From: Diphasiastrum complanatum
Taxonomy: Eukaryota; Streptophyta; Lycopodiopsida; Lycopodiales; Lycopodiaceae
Direction of reading: 5' to 3'
Length of the DNA stretch: 64,000 bases
NCBI GenBank assembly: GCA_029204225.1
Contig: CM055110.1
Location: 39,993,515-40,057,514 of the forward strand
This document shows positions 45,020 through 57,292 of the stretch, in pieces. The first letter of the stretch is position 1. Each line of letters opens with the position of its first letter. Under the pieces are notes generated by a model. The model ran no database searches and was not told where the DNA came from. It was given only the letters and a program-made list of their open reading frames with translations. The translations under genes were made by a program, and so were the position numbers.

Positions 45020-45607
45020 TTGTGTTTCAAATTATGAAGGAGGAAATCAGATCTATCAATGATTTGGTGAAGATATCAAATCTAGAGCATGCTAGAGAGG
45101 ATTCTACACCAAAATCGGATTTTTTGCTTTTGTAGATTGGATTTTTTGTAGATCAAAACACTAAATAGGTCAATATACTTATTCAATTCCATTTTTTGAA
45201 TTCACATGCTGGATTTGGCTGATTTTTGGATCATTGGTTCAGCCTAAGTGGTGGCTTATAGATTGCATATCAAGTTTTCAGCATTTGCATGTAGATTTGG
45301 AATAGTCAATTTTTTGTGATTTTGTCAAAACCCTAATTTTGATTGGATTTTTAGATAGTGAGTTTGTTGGACTTCATTTGAGTGTGTTTCAATCTTAGGA
45401 AGTGGCAAAAGTCATTAGATTGAGGATAGATCATAGGTTGATCAAGATTCCATGATTCTATGTGTTGATTTGCTTGGATAAGTTCTAGAAGAGAATTTGT
45501 GAGATAGTTTCATATCTTGGTGATTTCTTTTGAAAGCATTTGTTGTTGTTCAAAGGAGTGCTTTGTGCATTGAAACAGGTTGAAAGAGAAGATCAGGTCA
45601 TTGCTAC

Positions 45608-46333
45608 ATGGCAACCTCAATTGGAGTCATGTTGGAAGCCAATGATAGGCTTACCTCAAGCAACTATCCATTATGGAAAGTGAGGATGGAGTCACTTCTT
45701 GAGATGAATGATGTTTTGGATATTGTTGTAAGTTTGGAGAAGAGACCAGCAACACAACAAGATCAATTGAGGTATGACAAGAGGGCCAAGAAGGCTCTAC
45801 ACATGATAAAGATGAATGTTACCAATGAACTTCTCAAGGAAGTTGGTAAGTGCACATCATCTTTGGAAGCTTGGAATTCATTGAAGAAGCTTTATAAATC
45901 CAAGTCTACTTCTAGAGTGTTGACTCTAAGAAGGCAAATCTTTTCTTGTTTGCAAAAGAATGAAGAAAGTCTAAGTACTTTTGTTTTGAGAATGAAAGCA
46001 TTGAATCATGAGTTAGCTTGCATAGATGAAAGCATTAAGGAAGGAGAGCTTATTCAAGTGATTCTTGATGGCTTGTTGGATGCTCATGCTAACATTGTTC
46101 AAAGTATTGTTATTCAAAAGACTTTGCCAAGTTTGATGGATCTTCAAGAGACCTTGATCAATGGGGAATATAGGCTTCAAGCAAGAGGTGGATCTACATC
46201 GACACTTCAAGAAGATGCTATGTTCACAAAGGGCAAATTCAAGGGCAAAACCAAAAGCAAGTGGTCTAAAGGGCAAGATCAAGTGGATGCTTCTTCAAGT
46301 GGCAAAAAGAAGGATAGATCAAAGCTCAAGTGA
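45608..46333 (+). pseudogene. Copia E Gag
   Basis: 241 aa to a TGA. DUF4219/UBN2-type Gag: LTSSNYPLWKVRMESLLEMN near 16-35, KMNVTNELLKEVGKCTSS, SRVLTLRRQIFSCLQ, and a Lys-rich C-terminus. The stop falls exactly on the first cysteine of the zinc knuckle: after KLK comes TGA, then FYCGIKGHFASECYKK, so a Cys codon has become TGA. The knuckle and protease frame continue downstream after a further frameshift. Confidence 0.9.
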
Positions 46334-46431
46334 TTTTATTGTGGCATCAAAGGACACTTTGCAAGTGAGTGCTACAAGAAGAAGAGAGATCAAGGAGACA
46401 AGCAAGGTAATCTTACTCGTGATGGGATGGT

Positions 46432-47403
46432 TTGGATGTGCAAGATGCAAATGATGATGCTTTTGTGATGTCTTCATGTATGCTTGCTAATGATGGAGAT
46501 CTAGATCCTTGGTGGATTGATAGTGGAGCAAGTTCGCACATGACCTTTCACAAAGAGTACTTCACTTCCTTGTTGGCATGTGGAGATGACAAGAGGGTGA
46601 TCTACACGGCCAATGATGGTGAGTGTGCAATCAAAGGGATTGGCACAATTCCTATTTCTCTCTCTACAAATAGAAATGTTCATTTGGAGGATGTCTTGTT
46701 TATTCCATCTATTACCAAGAATTTGCTTAGTGTGAGTCAAATGCTAAGTAAGGGCCTCAAGGTGGAGTTTGATGGAGATGCTTGTTTGATCAAAAGGAAG
46801 GATGTCTTGATTGGAAAAGGTAAAAGGCAAGAGAAGTTGTTCAAACTTGATGCTTGTGTTATTGCTAACCAAGTTGGATGTGTTGCAAGGGAGCAAATTT
46901 CTATTCAAGAGGTTTGGCACAAAAGGATGGGACACCTCAACTTCAAGTCATTGGAGGTAATGGCAGGGAAGAAGGTTGTGATTGGTCTTCCAAGTTCCTT
47001 AAGTAATGACAAGCATGTTTGTGAGTCTTGTGCTTTGTCTAAGTCACATAGACTACCTTTTACTAGATCTATTTCTAGATCTACAAAGCCTTTTCAACTT
47101 GTACATTCGGATATTCATGGATTTACTACAATTAGCAATAGTGGAGCTAAGATGTATGTAACATTCATTGATGATTTTAGTAGATTTTGTTGGATCTATC
47201 TACTAAAGAGCAAGGATGAAGTGTATGATGTCTTTGTCAAGTTCAAGAATGCAAGGGAGAACCAATTTTCCACAAAGATCAAGTGCTTGAGAGGTGACAA
47301 TGGTGGTGAGTACATATCTAACAAGTTCAAGGCCTTTTGTGATGAGCATGGTATCGAGGGAGTATACAACATCAAGGACCCCACAACAAAATGGAGTGGT
47401 TGA
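46432..47403 (+). pseudogene. Copia E protease and integrase N-terminal part
   Basis: 323 aa. Retropepsin PWWIDSGASSHMTFHKEYF near residue 26; pre-integrase zinc finger VWHKRMGHLNFKSLE...CESCALSKSHRLPF (HHCC); catalytic Asp in VHSDIHGF and in RGDNGGEY. The frame is lost just after DEHGIEG near 47,355 and the true continuation (TPQQNGVVERKN, with the catalytic Glu) is in another frame, so a one-frame lesion splits the integrase. Confidence 0.9.
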
Positions 47404-48997
47404 AAGGAAGAATAAAACTTTATGTGAAAGTTCTAAAGTTATGAGGTTAAGTGCTAATCTTGACAAACCATTTTGGGATCAAGCTTTGTTGTGTGCCAAT
47501 TTCTTGTGCAATAGGTGGCCGAGTGCTATTTTGGATGGAAGGACACCTTTTGAGATACTATTCAAGAGGAGGCCGAGTGTCAACTTTCTACGAACCTTTG
47601 GATGCACATGCTATGTCAACATTACTCTTGATGATAGGACCAAGGAGGATCCATCTTCAAGAAGAGGTATTTTTGTTGGATATAGTGAGGTGAGTAAAGC
47701 CTACAAGGTTTACATTCCTTCTACTAACAAAGTGATTGTTGGTAGAGATGTCATTTTTGATGAGAGAAACATTCCAAAGGTGTCTTCAAGCATGATTGAT
47801 GGTAAAGTAGATGGATCTAACATTCTTGATGTTCATGAGAAGGATCCTACTTTGGATGGTGGTGATGATGGACCTTCATCAAGTCAAAAGCCAAGGGGAA
47901 CATCAAGAGAAAGACAAGTACCTTCAAGGCTCACATATGATCAAAAGGGTAAGCAAGTAGTTTCTAGAAATTATGTTGCTTTCCTAACCTCTTTGGATGA
48001 GCCTACAAGTGTAGATCAAGCAAGGAAAGAAGAGGAGTGGATCCAAGCAATGGATCTTGAGTATCGATCTCTTATGAAGAGTGGAACATCTTTTGGTGGA
48101 TCTTCTTGTGTACATGGAGCTATGCAAGTGGATGGATGTTATCTTGCTGTAAAATCAAGTAATGGATCTGGAAAAAAAAGTTTGTTCAATGACTTTGATG
48201 ATCAATTTGAAGATCAAGAGGTTGATCTCAAAGCGCTTCAACTAGTCAAAAGGGAAGTTGGCAATTTGGAGCTAGTCAAGAGCATCAAAGGAGAGGTAAT
48301 TGGCAAAGGTGTCATGGATCTATTTTTAAAGCATATTGAAGAATCAAGTAAGGTCAAAGGAGCAGCAAGGAAGTGTTGTTCAAGTTTACTTTACTTGTTC
48401 TATCTCATGTTTGAGCAATTTCATGTAGATGTGTGCAAATTGTCAAGATTTGATAAAACTAGCTACATTGGTGAGCATTGTTTTGATGTTGGATTTGTAC
48501 TAGCATTCTTGGCTGATTTTGCTGATAGAAATGAAGCTATTGGAGGTTCATTATGTCACTCATTCATGGTCAAGTCATCAAGGTATGATGATATCTTGAG
48601 GCAAGATGAAGATGGAGGCTCATTCATGGAGTATCATGGTGGATACAAGGCAACAAAGGACAAAGGAGGAGAAGACATGCAAGCAAAAGTTGATCACTCA
48701 CATTTATTGTTTGTTTGCTGTATTTTTATAGAGAGTTCAGAGTTGAAAACATGGTGGAATCATCTCACTTACATTCTATTTGATTCTTCATGTTCTAGTC
48801 ACATTTTTACATGTAAAATTGATGTAAGAAATAGTGAAGCATCCCAAGTTGACACTATTCCCTATATCAATTATGGTTGTTTCTATTTTGAGCATTACAT
48901 GATCATTGAAAGGAGATCTATTCTTAGGAAGAAGATCATTCTTATGATGGATCAAAGTTCTATTGGCAAAAACTATGCTAGGAGCATTGGAAGCTAG
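47350..48997 (+). pseudogene. Copia E integrase C-terminal part plus foreign segment in place of RT
   Basis: The frame contains SRTPQQNGVVERKNKTLCE (integrase Glu), NFLRTFGCTCYVNI, and the integrase C-terminal SRRGIFVGYSEVSKAYKVY. It then has DEPTSVDQARKEEEWIQAMD and LEYRSLMKSGT, the usual start of a copia RT. At about 48,090 the RT stops: the expected WELV.LP and later YVDDM-type motifs are not present. Instead about 300 aa follow (FNDFDDQFEDQEVDLKALQL; LFVCCIFIESSELKTWWNHL; YINYGCFYFEHYMIIERRSI) that I do not recognise, kept open to a TAG at 48,995. RNase H resumes at 49,009. The frame being open over 900 bp suggests selection or recent capture. Confidence 0.8.
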
Positions 48998-49008
48998 GAA
49001 AGCGAGTT

Positions 49009-49569
49009 TTGAGGTACATCATTGGAACTCGAGATTTTGGCATGTTGTATGAGGGATCATCATCTAATCTTTTTGGATTTTCAGATTCGGACTATGCTGG
49101 AGATGTAATGGATAGGAAATCCATTAGTTCTTATTGTATTTTCATAGGTGATGGAGCTGTATCATGGATGTCAAAGAAACAAGCCACTATCTCATTGTCA
49201 TCTAGTGAGGCCGAGTACAAACCTCTTACACATTGCACAAAGGAGATGGTATGGATCAAAAGGATGATCAAGGACCTTCACTTGCTGGATTTTTTAGAGA
49301 GCCCAATCATCTTTTGTGACAATCAATCAGCCCAAAGAATGGCATCCAATCCTATCTTTCATGCTAGGAACAAGCATATTGAGATACAATATCATTTTGT
49401 GAGGGAGCGAGTCATTGCAAAGGAGGTGGAGCTTCAACATGTGTCTTCAAGGGAATGTGTAGCTGATATCTTCACCAAAGCATTGGGAAAATACTTGTTC
49501 ATGAAGCATAGGACTTCACTTGGAGTATTATCAAAGTCTATGCTAAAACTAGTTGAAGAGGGAGTGTGA
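49009..49569 (+). pseudogene. Copia E RNase H
   Basis: 186 aa starting within the normal linker (RYIIGTRDFGMLYEG). Copia RNase H landmarks: GFSDSDYAGDVMDRKSISSY (first Asp), SWMSKKQATISLSSSEAEYK (catalytic Glu), FCDNQSAQRMASNP (Asp), RNKHIEIQYHFVRE and VADIFTKALGK. Complete to the stop, which overlaps the LTR start. One frameshift separates it from the preceding frame. Confidence 0.9.
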
Positions 49570-50201
49570 AAGATTCAACTAGTTTCATCACATTTTGCAA
49601 TATTTCCATATTTGGCATATTGAGGCCAAAACTTGTTTTAGACTTAGAGGTTGACTTTTCAAAGTTCATTAGTCTAAATTTCATTTGAATAAACACTTTT
49701 TGAAAGTGTGGGAAAGATAGAATGCGAGTTTGAGTACATTCAATTTGAATAAGTTGGGTACATTGAATCTAGACCCAAAATTGGTAGGGTTAGCATTTTG
49801 GTGGGAAAGCCAAGTGGCCAAATATGGTTTGGACCTGCTATAAAAGGATGTAACTCGTGGAGAGAGTCATTTTCTCTCTTCTCTATCTCAGTTCATGCTT
49901 ATACATGGTTCTCTTGGGTTCTACTATCCATTGGTGATTGCTTGCAATTCTATGTGTAGAATGATCTATATTTGCTATTTTTGGATCCACACGTGTGAAA
50001 TATAGTAGCTTGCTGGTTTTGTATGGACAGCAACAGTACCTAATCATTTCATTCAAGTTTGATCAAGTTCTATTAGTGTTTGCATCTCAAATTGTGTGTA
50101 GATGCTGATTTTTCTACATTGGTGAAATTGGTAGTGTATTTCTCTTTCTAACCAAAGATCATTCAAGTAGATTGGATCTTAAGGATCTGAAATCTTTCAA
50201 A
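49565..50201 (+). repeat. 3' LTR of copia E
   Basis: 637 bp, nearly identical to the 5' LTR. Terminal CTTTCACA has become CTTTCAAA. Confidence 0.95.
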
Positions 50202-50206
50202 AGTCA

Positions 50207-51360
50207 TAGAACTAGGATAACTGAATAGCGATGCTGGCCATGTAATGATGCACATAGGCATGGTTCGCATATCCAGGTGAAATTTGATCCATGCCTATGT
50301 GCATTATTTCATGGCTAGCCTCGCTCTTCACATGATTGTAGTTGGCCTTGTCACAAACAATGAGCATGGATCACAAAATTGTAGTTGGCCTTGTCATAAA
50401 TATAAATGAGTATGGATTTAATTAGACCTATCTTAAAATTTGGTTTAATTTATCTTGTAGTGCTAAATTTGAGAGACTACTTGCACATGACTCGCTCAAA
50501 ATTAGTTATTATAAACATGTCTTGTATTTGTCTCAATGCATTCAATTAGTTTGTTCTATGTATAGTTGATCATTGCTAATTTTTTGTTCCATCCATTGTC
50601 AATCGTCAAGGTGCACCGATGCAAATGGCAAGTTCACGTTCCTCATCGTTAGATGATGAGGCATGACCATCACATATTGGATCAGAGGCCTAGCTACATT
50701 AGAGAATACCAAGCCCATGTACACGATGTAAGTAGGCATTGCGACGAGAGCAACATACTACTATATCACATGTTCGCATGTATGGGCAAATTGAGAGAGA
50801 GTCATTATTTCTGCAGATGGAAGTCAGTTCTTCGGTGAGTTCTAATTTGCAAAGCACTTTGTATTGCTAAAAAACATAATTGCACATTCCCTTTCCATGT
50901 ATGTTATTTGGCACCCTTCACGATTGCAAGAATATTCTGTTATTCTTGATTGTTGTTGCACTTGTATTGTTTAGAACGATAATACACACTCACATGACTA
51001 TCAGAGAATTCAACCAAAGGTTGCCATGCAATCCGCCAGATTTAGACGTACAAGCGCATGAGAGCCACCACTTTCCTTGCATACACCACCTGTGGACTTG
51101 CACGAAGATATGTCCCGAGGAGACACAATACACGAGGATGTGCCATTCACAGTGCATGATCACAAGGGGGACATGGATGACATGATGGATGCATTCTTTG
51201 CGAACCCACACAAGGCCACATTGACAAGGGAAGAAGAGATGATGTGTGGCTTGGCATCGACTCCTTTGTACAGGGTGGACAAATGTCAAAGTTAGGAGCT
51301 TGTTTGTTACTCTTGAACTTGCAAACTAAGTACGGGTGGTCGGATGCGAGCGTCATGGAG
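50207..51360 (+). pseudogene. CACTA copy 2 (uninterrupted version of 10,780-16,510)
   Basis: Matches 10,780-11,424 followed directly by 15,995-16,510, so it is the empty-site allele-like paralog for the copia A insertion. The open stretch 50,880-51,185/51,295 corresponds to 16,049-16,438. The Transpos_assoc-like part is at 50,640-50,820, with stops. Homology to copy 1 ends near 51,360, before the DUF4218 region. Confidence 0.6.
50225..50328. repeat. Stem-loop, counterpart of 10,818-10,922
   Basis: Arms 50,225-50,262 and 50,289-50,328, again with a short loop and a few mismatches. Pairing is largely kept although single bases differ from copy 1. Confidence 0.75.
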
Positions 51361-51589
51361 TTGTTTAGATAAGCTTGCGAGCTTCTTGTGTGTTATAGAC
51401 AAATTGCTCTCATCTCATTTTATTTTTTCATCCGTTGCGAGAAACTATATATACCTAAATACATAAACATACATTTTGTCACGGTTTGCTCAAAAAAATG
51501 TTGCCTCCAAATAACACCATGGCGGCATCTCGAATGCTATCCATGGTCGGCATGGATTACAAGAGTATTCATGCATGTCCCAATGATTG

Positions 51590-52290
51590 CATCTGGTCAT
51601 TTCATATTGTTTGATGGTTTTCAATTCAATTTTGACAAGTATCTTGCACAAATGTTAACTTGACCCATATCTAATGATTAGTATCAACTAGAAATATACC
51701 AGACAAGTAACCCATTCCAAATTTTAACTAGACTTGAAATTCAATAAAAAAGAAAAAACTTCAATTTTAAATTTCTAACTGGGAAGAACACATGTTTCCA
51801 AAAAATTTCAGTCACCATCAAGCACAGTACCAGAAAAATTAAATTTTTTTGAACCAGGTACCGTCTTGGAAAAGGTAACCCATGAGGAACGAGTATCTTG
51901 CTGTCAATTCTTAATATATAAACCAAAATGATAAACGATCACAAAAAGCAAAAGCCATAAGAATTTCCAAGAATTTTTATTCCCAAAAATCCCATTTGAA
52001 ATCCATGAATACAATTTAACTCCCTTCACCTGGGTTGGCCAATTCTTGAATAATCGGCATGCACCATAACAGTCACATGTCACACCATGAGGATGTTGAC
52101 TATCGAGAAGACCTTAAAAATATATGGTAAAGGCCTACACACCCTGATTTCAAATTTATGTAATTACTTGAAAATTTTACATTAATAACTCAAAATTAAG
52201 AAATGTTAATGAACGTTAACAACTATTAAATCTCAAAAAAATTTAAAACAAAAATTGCCAAAGTTTTTTAGAGTTTCAAGTACATTTATC
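51590..52290. repeat. Dispersed repeat, copy of 2,200-2,990
   Basis: Same orientation, with small indels. Confidence 0.8.
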
Positions 52291-52339
52291 CAACACTCAC
52301 AAAAGCTCCAACTTCCATCTTCGATCTTTCCTTTTGTCA

Positions 52340-53290
52340 CCTACACAAACATGCCAACACAATGGGATTAGTTAGAATCCAATGCCAAACAAAAAAAGAG
52401 TTTTGATATTCTTGAGAACACCATTTCTTACCATTTGATTTTACAAGAAGGAGAACAAAAGAACACAAGCAAGAGGAGAGGATCAATAACAAGAGGAGGA
52501 AGCAAGAAGTGCAAAAGCAAGAGCAAGAGCAAGAGCAACAATCAAGGGTGAGGGGAGGATAAAGAGGGAGAGGAGGGATGAAACAACCAAAGGAGTAGAC
52601 AAAGGCAATTATGTCCCTCGATACCATCAACAACTCCATTTCCATTTACGAAAAGACTGTGTAGGAAGGGAGAGAGATTTCAAAATTTGTGAGAATATGT
52701 CTGGGCGTTGGTATAATCCACAATTTAACTTCAGTATTCTGAGGTCTATCCAAGGTCTATTTTGAGGCCCTCACTAAATCCAAAAATCCCACATATCCCT
52801 CAGTTTCTCTTTGATATCCCACGTCTTTCAATGGATGTCGGCTTTTGAAAACTCATGCCTTCTAAAACCTTCAACTCAAAATAGTCAAGTTCAGTTTTTC
52901 AAATAAGTTATTATCAACAAACTCAGCTGAAGCCGGTTTTGCGCCAACTTCAAGCTCTTGTACTCACGTTTTGATAATTATAAGAGTGCAAGTTTTTGTC
53001 TACATTGTTGTTCTATTGCACATTTGGTATTCGATTACATCGTGAATGCATTGCTGGTAACTATTCGATTACATTGTGAATGCATTGTTGGTAACTGTTT
53101 TGATACCTCGACCACCTGCTCCACTTCCGCTGCACATCTCGATTTCTCTGATTTCCAACACCCCTTTCTAGTCTTCTCCCTTCTACACATTGTACAATAA
53201 TATGTTGCATTCTAAAATCATACAACTATCAAAGATTGTCGATTATTATAGTCCCTAGACTTGTTAAAGAACATGTACAGTGCATTAAAT
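52340..53290. repeat. Dispersed repeat, diverged copy of 9,690-10,400
   Basis: Purine-rich AAGCAAGAG-type runs (52,490-52,540), GAGTAGACAAAGGCAATTATGTCCC, and CTATCAAAGATTGTCGATTA near 53,230. A 34-bp exact-type duplication (TTCGATTACAT.GTGAATGCA) lies at 53,030-53,097. Confidence 0.65.
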
Positions 53291-53979
53291 GAAACTATTT
53301 TTTATCTACTAAATCATATTCATCATAATAAAAGAATTTAAAAGTTTTCAAACATCGAGGTTGGCATCCAACTACTTTTCTTGGGCATCAACCTAGCTCG
53401 CTCCAACAATAATTTCCATGGTATAATGTGATATAAGGTTAGAAATTAGACACATATCAATAGGTTTACAAATATAACTTGTATAATAAATTGCTCAAAA
53501 TGTCAAGTACCTGCAAGGTAGACCTTCCCAACAATTCCTAAAGACATGCATCGTATTTATTCATAAGCCAACAATTTAGAATCTACATATATTTGAGTAA
53601 TATACAATTTCACACAAAATCTTTAATGTTATCGATTTGTCAAAAGTCAACATCCTACATTATATCTTTTATGTCAGTTTTTTAAAAAAAAAAGTCGGTT
53701 CCATTCATAGATTATGTCGATTTTTCCAGGCTTTCTCGAACACTGTCTAGAGCCATTTCTAAAATTCGTGCCTTTCAAAAATAGTGAGTTTTCATACTCT
53801 CAAATTGCGAGGGTTATTTTGAGTCCCTCAGTAAATGCTGAAATCAAATGTGAGTTCTGGATGGATGAATACAAGATGGCATTAAAATTTTGGCTATGAG
53901 GTGGGAATCAATAGGAGGAAGTCAACTCTTTTCTTTATATGCCTAACAATAAACTATAATTGCAAAACACTAATCCCTT

Positions 53980-54056
53980 ACTCCAAACCCTAAACCCTAA
54001 ATCCTAAACCATAGACCTTGAACCTTGAACTCTAAATCCCAAACCCTGAACCTTGA
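53980..54056. repeat. Degenerate interstitial telomere-like repeats
   Basis: CCCTAAACCCTAAATCCTAAACC followed by increasingly altered CCTTGAACC/CCCAAACCCTGAACC units. Plant telomere type (CCCTAAA) but short and degenerate, so not a telomere. From 53,300 to here I see no gene. Confidence 0.8.
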
Positions 54057-54060
54057 AATT

Positions 54061-54360
54061 TTTTTTTTTTAGCTTTTTTTTCAAGCACCCCGGCATTAGC
54101 GCCGGCGCTAATGCCCGGGTGCCCAAGACAAAAATTTTGAATTTTTTTTAAAAAAAAAAAGGAGTCCGAAAAAAAAAGTTTCGAAATTTTTTTTTTAAAA
54201 AAATGTGCTCGAGAAAAAATAATTCGGAAAAGAAAATTTCAAAAAAAAAAATTTGAATTTTTTTTTTCGGGCGTCTGGGCATTACTGCTGGCGCTAATGC
54301 TCGGGTGCCTGAAAAAAATTTCGAAATTTTTTCGAAATTTTTTTTTTCCAGGGCAAATTT
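54061..54360. repeat. Homopolymer-flanked near-perfect palindrome and diverged second copy
   Basis: A 38-bp palindrome at 54,085-54,122 centred on GCGCC|GGCGC (arms GCACCCCGGCATTAGCGCC and complement, one mismatch) sits between T- and A-runs. A diverged version (GGGCATTACTGCTGGCGCTA) is at about 54,280-54,300. Intervening sequence is alternating poly-A/poly-T. The layout suggests a strongly foldable or transposon-end structure. Confidence 0.8.
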
Positions 54361-54394
54361 TTGACAAATTGACTCATAAGTGGCCTTTAATGAG

Positions 54395-54590
54395 TCTCAT
54401 GACACCTTGGCCGAAATACAAGAGGCTACCTCTCTTAGAAGCTCATTGATTACATTCATATTAATGCAACGTAGAGTAAGATTTGTCTTCTTCTTGTACC
54501 TTTGCAACTCTTGTCCACCTTGAGGCTCCTCCACCTTATCGAGGACAAGGCAAACAGGTCTTGGAGTATTAGCAATGACTCCATTTGAAA
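54395..54590 (-). pseudogene. Copia Gag fragment
   Basis: The minus strand translates, with frameshifts, to VEEPQGGQELQRYKKKTNLT and INMNVINELLREVASCISAK. This matches EPLGAQELVRYKKRSRLALH and VKMNVSNDLLREVSACTSAK of copia A Gag. A third, more diverged copia family member. Confidence 0.75.
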
Positions 54591-54599
54591 CTATTAGAG

Positions 54600-55535
54600 T
54601 TAATGTTTAGATTAGTATCCCTAATGTTGTAATTTATGATTAATTATGATTATTGGGCCATGCTTGCATGCATTTTATAGGGGCCTAAAAAGCCTAAAAA
54701 GCTATCTCCACACATGTGGAAGCTGTTTCCCCGTGGAAGAATAGGCCTAGATAATGGTCTCAAGCAATGTGGTAATGGTCTCAAGCCCCTGAGCATACAC
54801 AAAATCCTGAACGATAGATTATGTGCTTGCCAACTTGTCAACATTCAAATGAAAATCTATAACATCCAAACATAGTAGAATTGCTACCTTTGTAGTCTTG
54901 ATTATGTCATCAAAGCATAAAATGATACTTGAATAGGTATAAAGTGCAAAGATTGGGATGAAGGGTGAGCAAATGACTGGGATGAAGGGCGAGCGGGTGC
55001 TCAAGATGCTTGCCTTTGTCATGGAACTGCTCGCTGAGAAATGCTGACCAAAAATCATCCCCCCACAAATTGTGGTCATCATATTTCGGTGAACATAGTA
55101 TTCTGGAGGCTTATACCGAGGCCAAACGATGGACCCAACGCTCGAGCTTTCCGCTTCCCCTGCACGTCATTTTAAATTCTATCTTTGTTTGTCAAAATGG
55201 GGGCGTAAAGAAATATTGGGCCCTCTTTTTTCTCACTTTGAGTTAATTAAAATAAGTTTGAAGGTATTGAAGAGTGAAAGTCTTCATTGAATTGAAATTT
55301 TTTTGGCTACATTAAGATCATGTGTCCTTGATTTATTACACTAGGCTTAAGTGAAGCCTATTGAGGTGTGAGTTAACTGCCACATAGGACAATTAATGAA
55401 TGAATTAATCCTAATTAGCAAACACGTTTAGGCAAGGAAGAGGCCCTTTTTGAGTTTAAAAAGGGCCCTAATGGAATGGACCTCGGAATAGATGTTCATG
55501 TTCAAAACAATATATTTTTGTCTATTCCAATCTTT
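54600..55535. other. No supported gene
   Basis: Short ORFs only, with no motif, no splice structure and no paralog in the window. Confidence 0.5.
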
Positions 55536-55539
55536 GAAA

Positions 55540-56920
55540 TTTCTGTTGAGCTCACTAGATCCTTGAATTTCTTGATAGATCTATTTAGCTTTGGTGTTTT
55601 ATTATTGGATTTATTCTGAATGTTTGTTGTAGAGACTACACAAGGAATTAGTTACCTTGTTTGAATTGTGTAATGTGCCTCTCTTAAGTGTTTTAGCTCT
55701 AGTAAGAATATGCTCATGAAAATTGGAGATTGACCACTTCCAATTATGATCAGTAGATCTAGTCTTTTCCTTAAGTGAAAATATCTAGGAGGGGTTCAAA
55801 TGGGAGTCGGAATGGGCGGATCTAGTAGTAACATCACACCAGCTTCCATTTTGATAATTATTTTGATGATCTATAGTTTCATTTTTTGTGTACTTGCTAG
55901 ATCTATGAATTTTTTTGGTAGATCTATTTAACTCAGGTGGTTTTTCCAATTTGTCTCTAAATAAGCTTGTCCCTCAACATTAAAAATCTTTTAAGTGTTT
56001 TATCTCTAGTAAAAATATACTCACCACAATTATATATTGACAACCTCCAATTATGATAAGTAGATCTACTCTTAATCTTCAATGAACTAATGACTTGAAG
56101 AACATCTTGGAAGATTGGAATGGGAGGATTCGTTAATAACAGTATACCGGAAGCTATTCCGATGTCTCTACATCATAATTCTAGTTTGATTGTGTCTGAA
56201 ATTGCTAGATTGGTGGGGTTTTAAGAAGATCTGCTTAGTTCAGGTGTTTTTTTTTAAGATCTCAAAATCAAAGTGTTGATGAAAAATAACATAAAATTAA
56301 GCTGCACAAAATAAAAACAAACTATTGTGGAAAGATAGAGTTGCCAAAAGAATAAGCTATAAAACTGTAACAATGAGTAGTATATAAATACTAGATCTGT
56401 GAATTTTTAAGATAGATCTGTTTAGCTTAGGTGGTTTTTCCAATTTGTCTCTAAATAAGCTTGTCTCTCAACATTAAAACTCTTTTAATGTCTTACCTCT
56501 TGTAAAAATATACTCGTCACAATTGGATATTGACAACCTCCAATTATGATAAGTAGATATACTCTTAATCTTCAATGAATTGATGTGTGAAGAACACCCT
56601 GGAAGGTCGTAATGGGTGTCGGAATGGGAGGATCTTTTAGTAACAATATACCTGGGGGTATTTCGACGTCTCTACATTATAATTCTAGCCTGATTGTGTT
56701 TGAAGTTGCTAGATTTGTGGGGTTTTAAGAAAATCTACTTAGTTTAGGTCCTTTTTTTGTAGATCTCAAAATCAGAGTGTTGATGCAACATAACATAAAA
56801 TTCAGATGCACAAAATAAAAACAAACTATTGTGGAAAGGTAGAGTTGCCAAAACAATAAGCTGTAAAGTTGTAACAATGAGTATTATATAAATACTAGAT
56901 CAATCTAGCAATGCTTTAAG
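55540..56920. repeat. Tandem array, about 494-bp period, three units (first partial)
   Basis: Units contain CCAATTTGTCTCTAAATAAG (55,946 and 56,440), CTCCAATTATGATAAGTAGA, GGAATGGGAGGATC, and AACATAACATAAAATTCAG-like ends. Units 2 and 3 are about 55,900-56,390 and 56,391-56,920. A diverged first unit covers about 55,540-55,870. Non-coding. Confidence 0.8.
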
Positions 56921-57292
56921 AGAAATATATGTTATGTATCTATATATTTATATATTTTAGTATCATTCAAATCTCATTTTGTTTTCTTCTTTAAGTTAAA
57001 AAAAATTTGGTCAATTTTGTTGGCATGGCACTAAAAAGTGAGGTTAGATAGATATGGCCATATGCAAGCAACAGTGGAAATTCGCCTTACCCATGAATGG
57101 CTTTATTTTGTAAATCCTCTAATATGAGCACTAGATTTGTATAGGTCACCTCCATCTCAGTTTGCGACCACCCTCATTCCACAAAATAGCTAGTTTGGAA
57201 GCTGGCTTTAAACTTGATGAGCTCTAACATGTTGGCTTGAATTTGGTGACGCAAATCCTAACTATATGCGCAACAAGAATCCACTCCTCAAT

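Larger units (their letters stand above)
44372..50201 (+). mobile_element. Copia E: Ty1/copia element with RT replaced by foreign sequence, target duplication AGTCA
   Basis: LTRs at 44,372-45,007 and 49,565-50,201 are nearly identical. A perfect duplication AGTCA lies at 44,367-44,371 and 50,202-50,206. The primer-binding site TGATATCAGAGC (one change from the usual) is at 45,008-45,019, and the polypurine tract GAAGAGGGAG is at about 49,555-49,564. The interior encodes Gag, protease, integrase and RNase H in normal order. The reverse transcriptase between integrase and RNase H is absent, and about 900 bp of open, unrelated sequence stands in its place. Stops and frameshifts in Gag, at the Gag-protease border, in integrase and before RNase H show it is defective. 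It is inserted beside CACTA copy 2. Confidence 0.95.

Noticed and set aside
50653-50838. 61-aa ORF as an independent small gene
   Set aside because: It is an off-frame reading of the Transpos_assoc-like remnant shared with 11,230-11,420.
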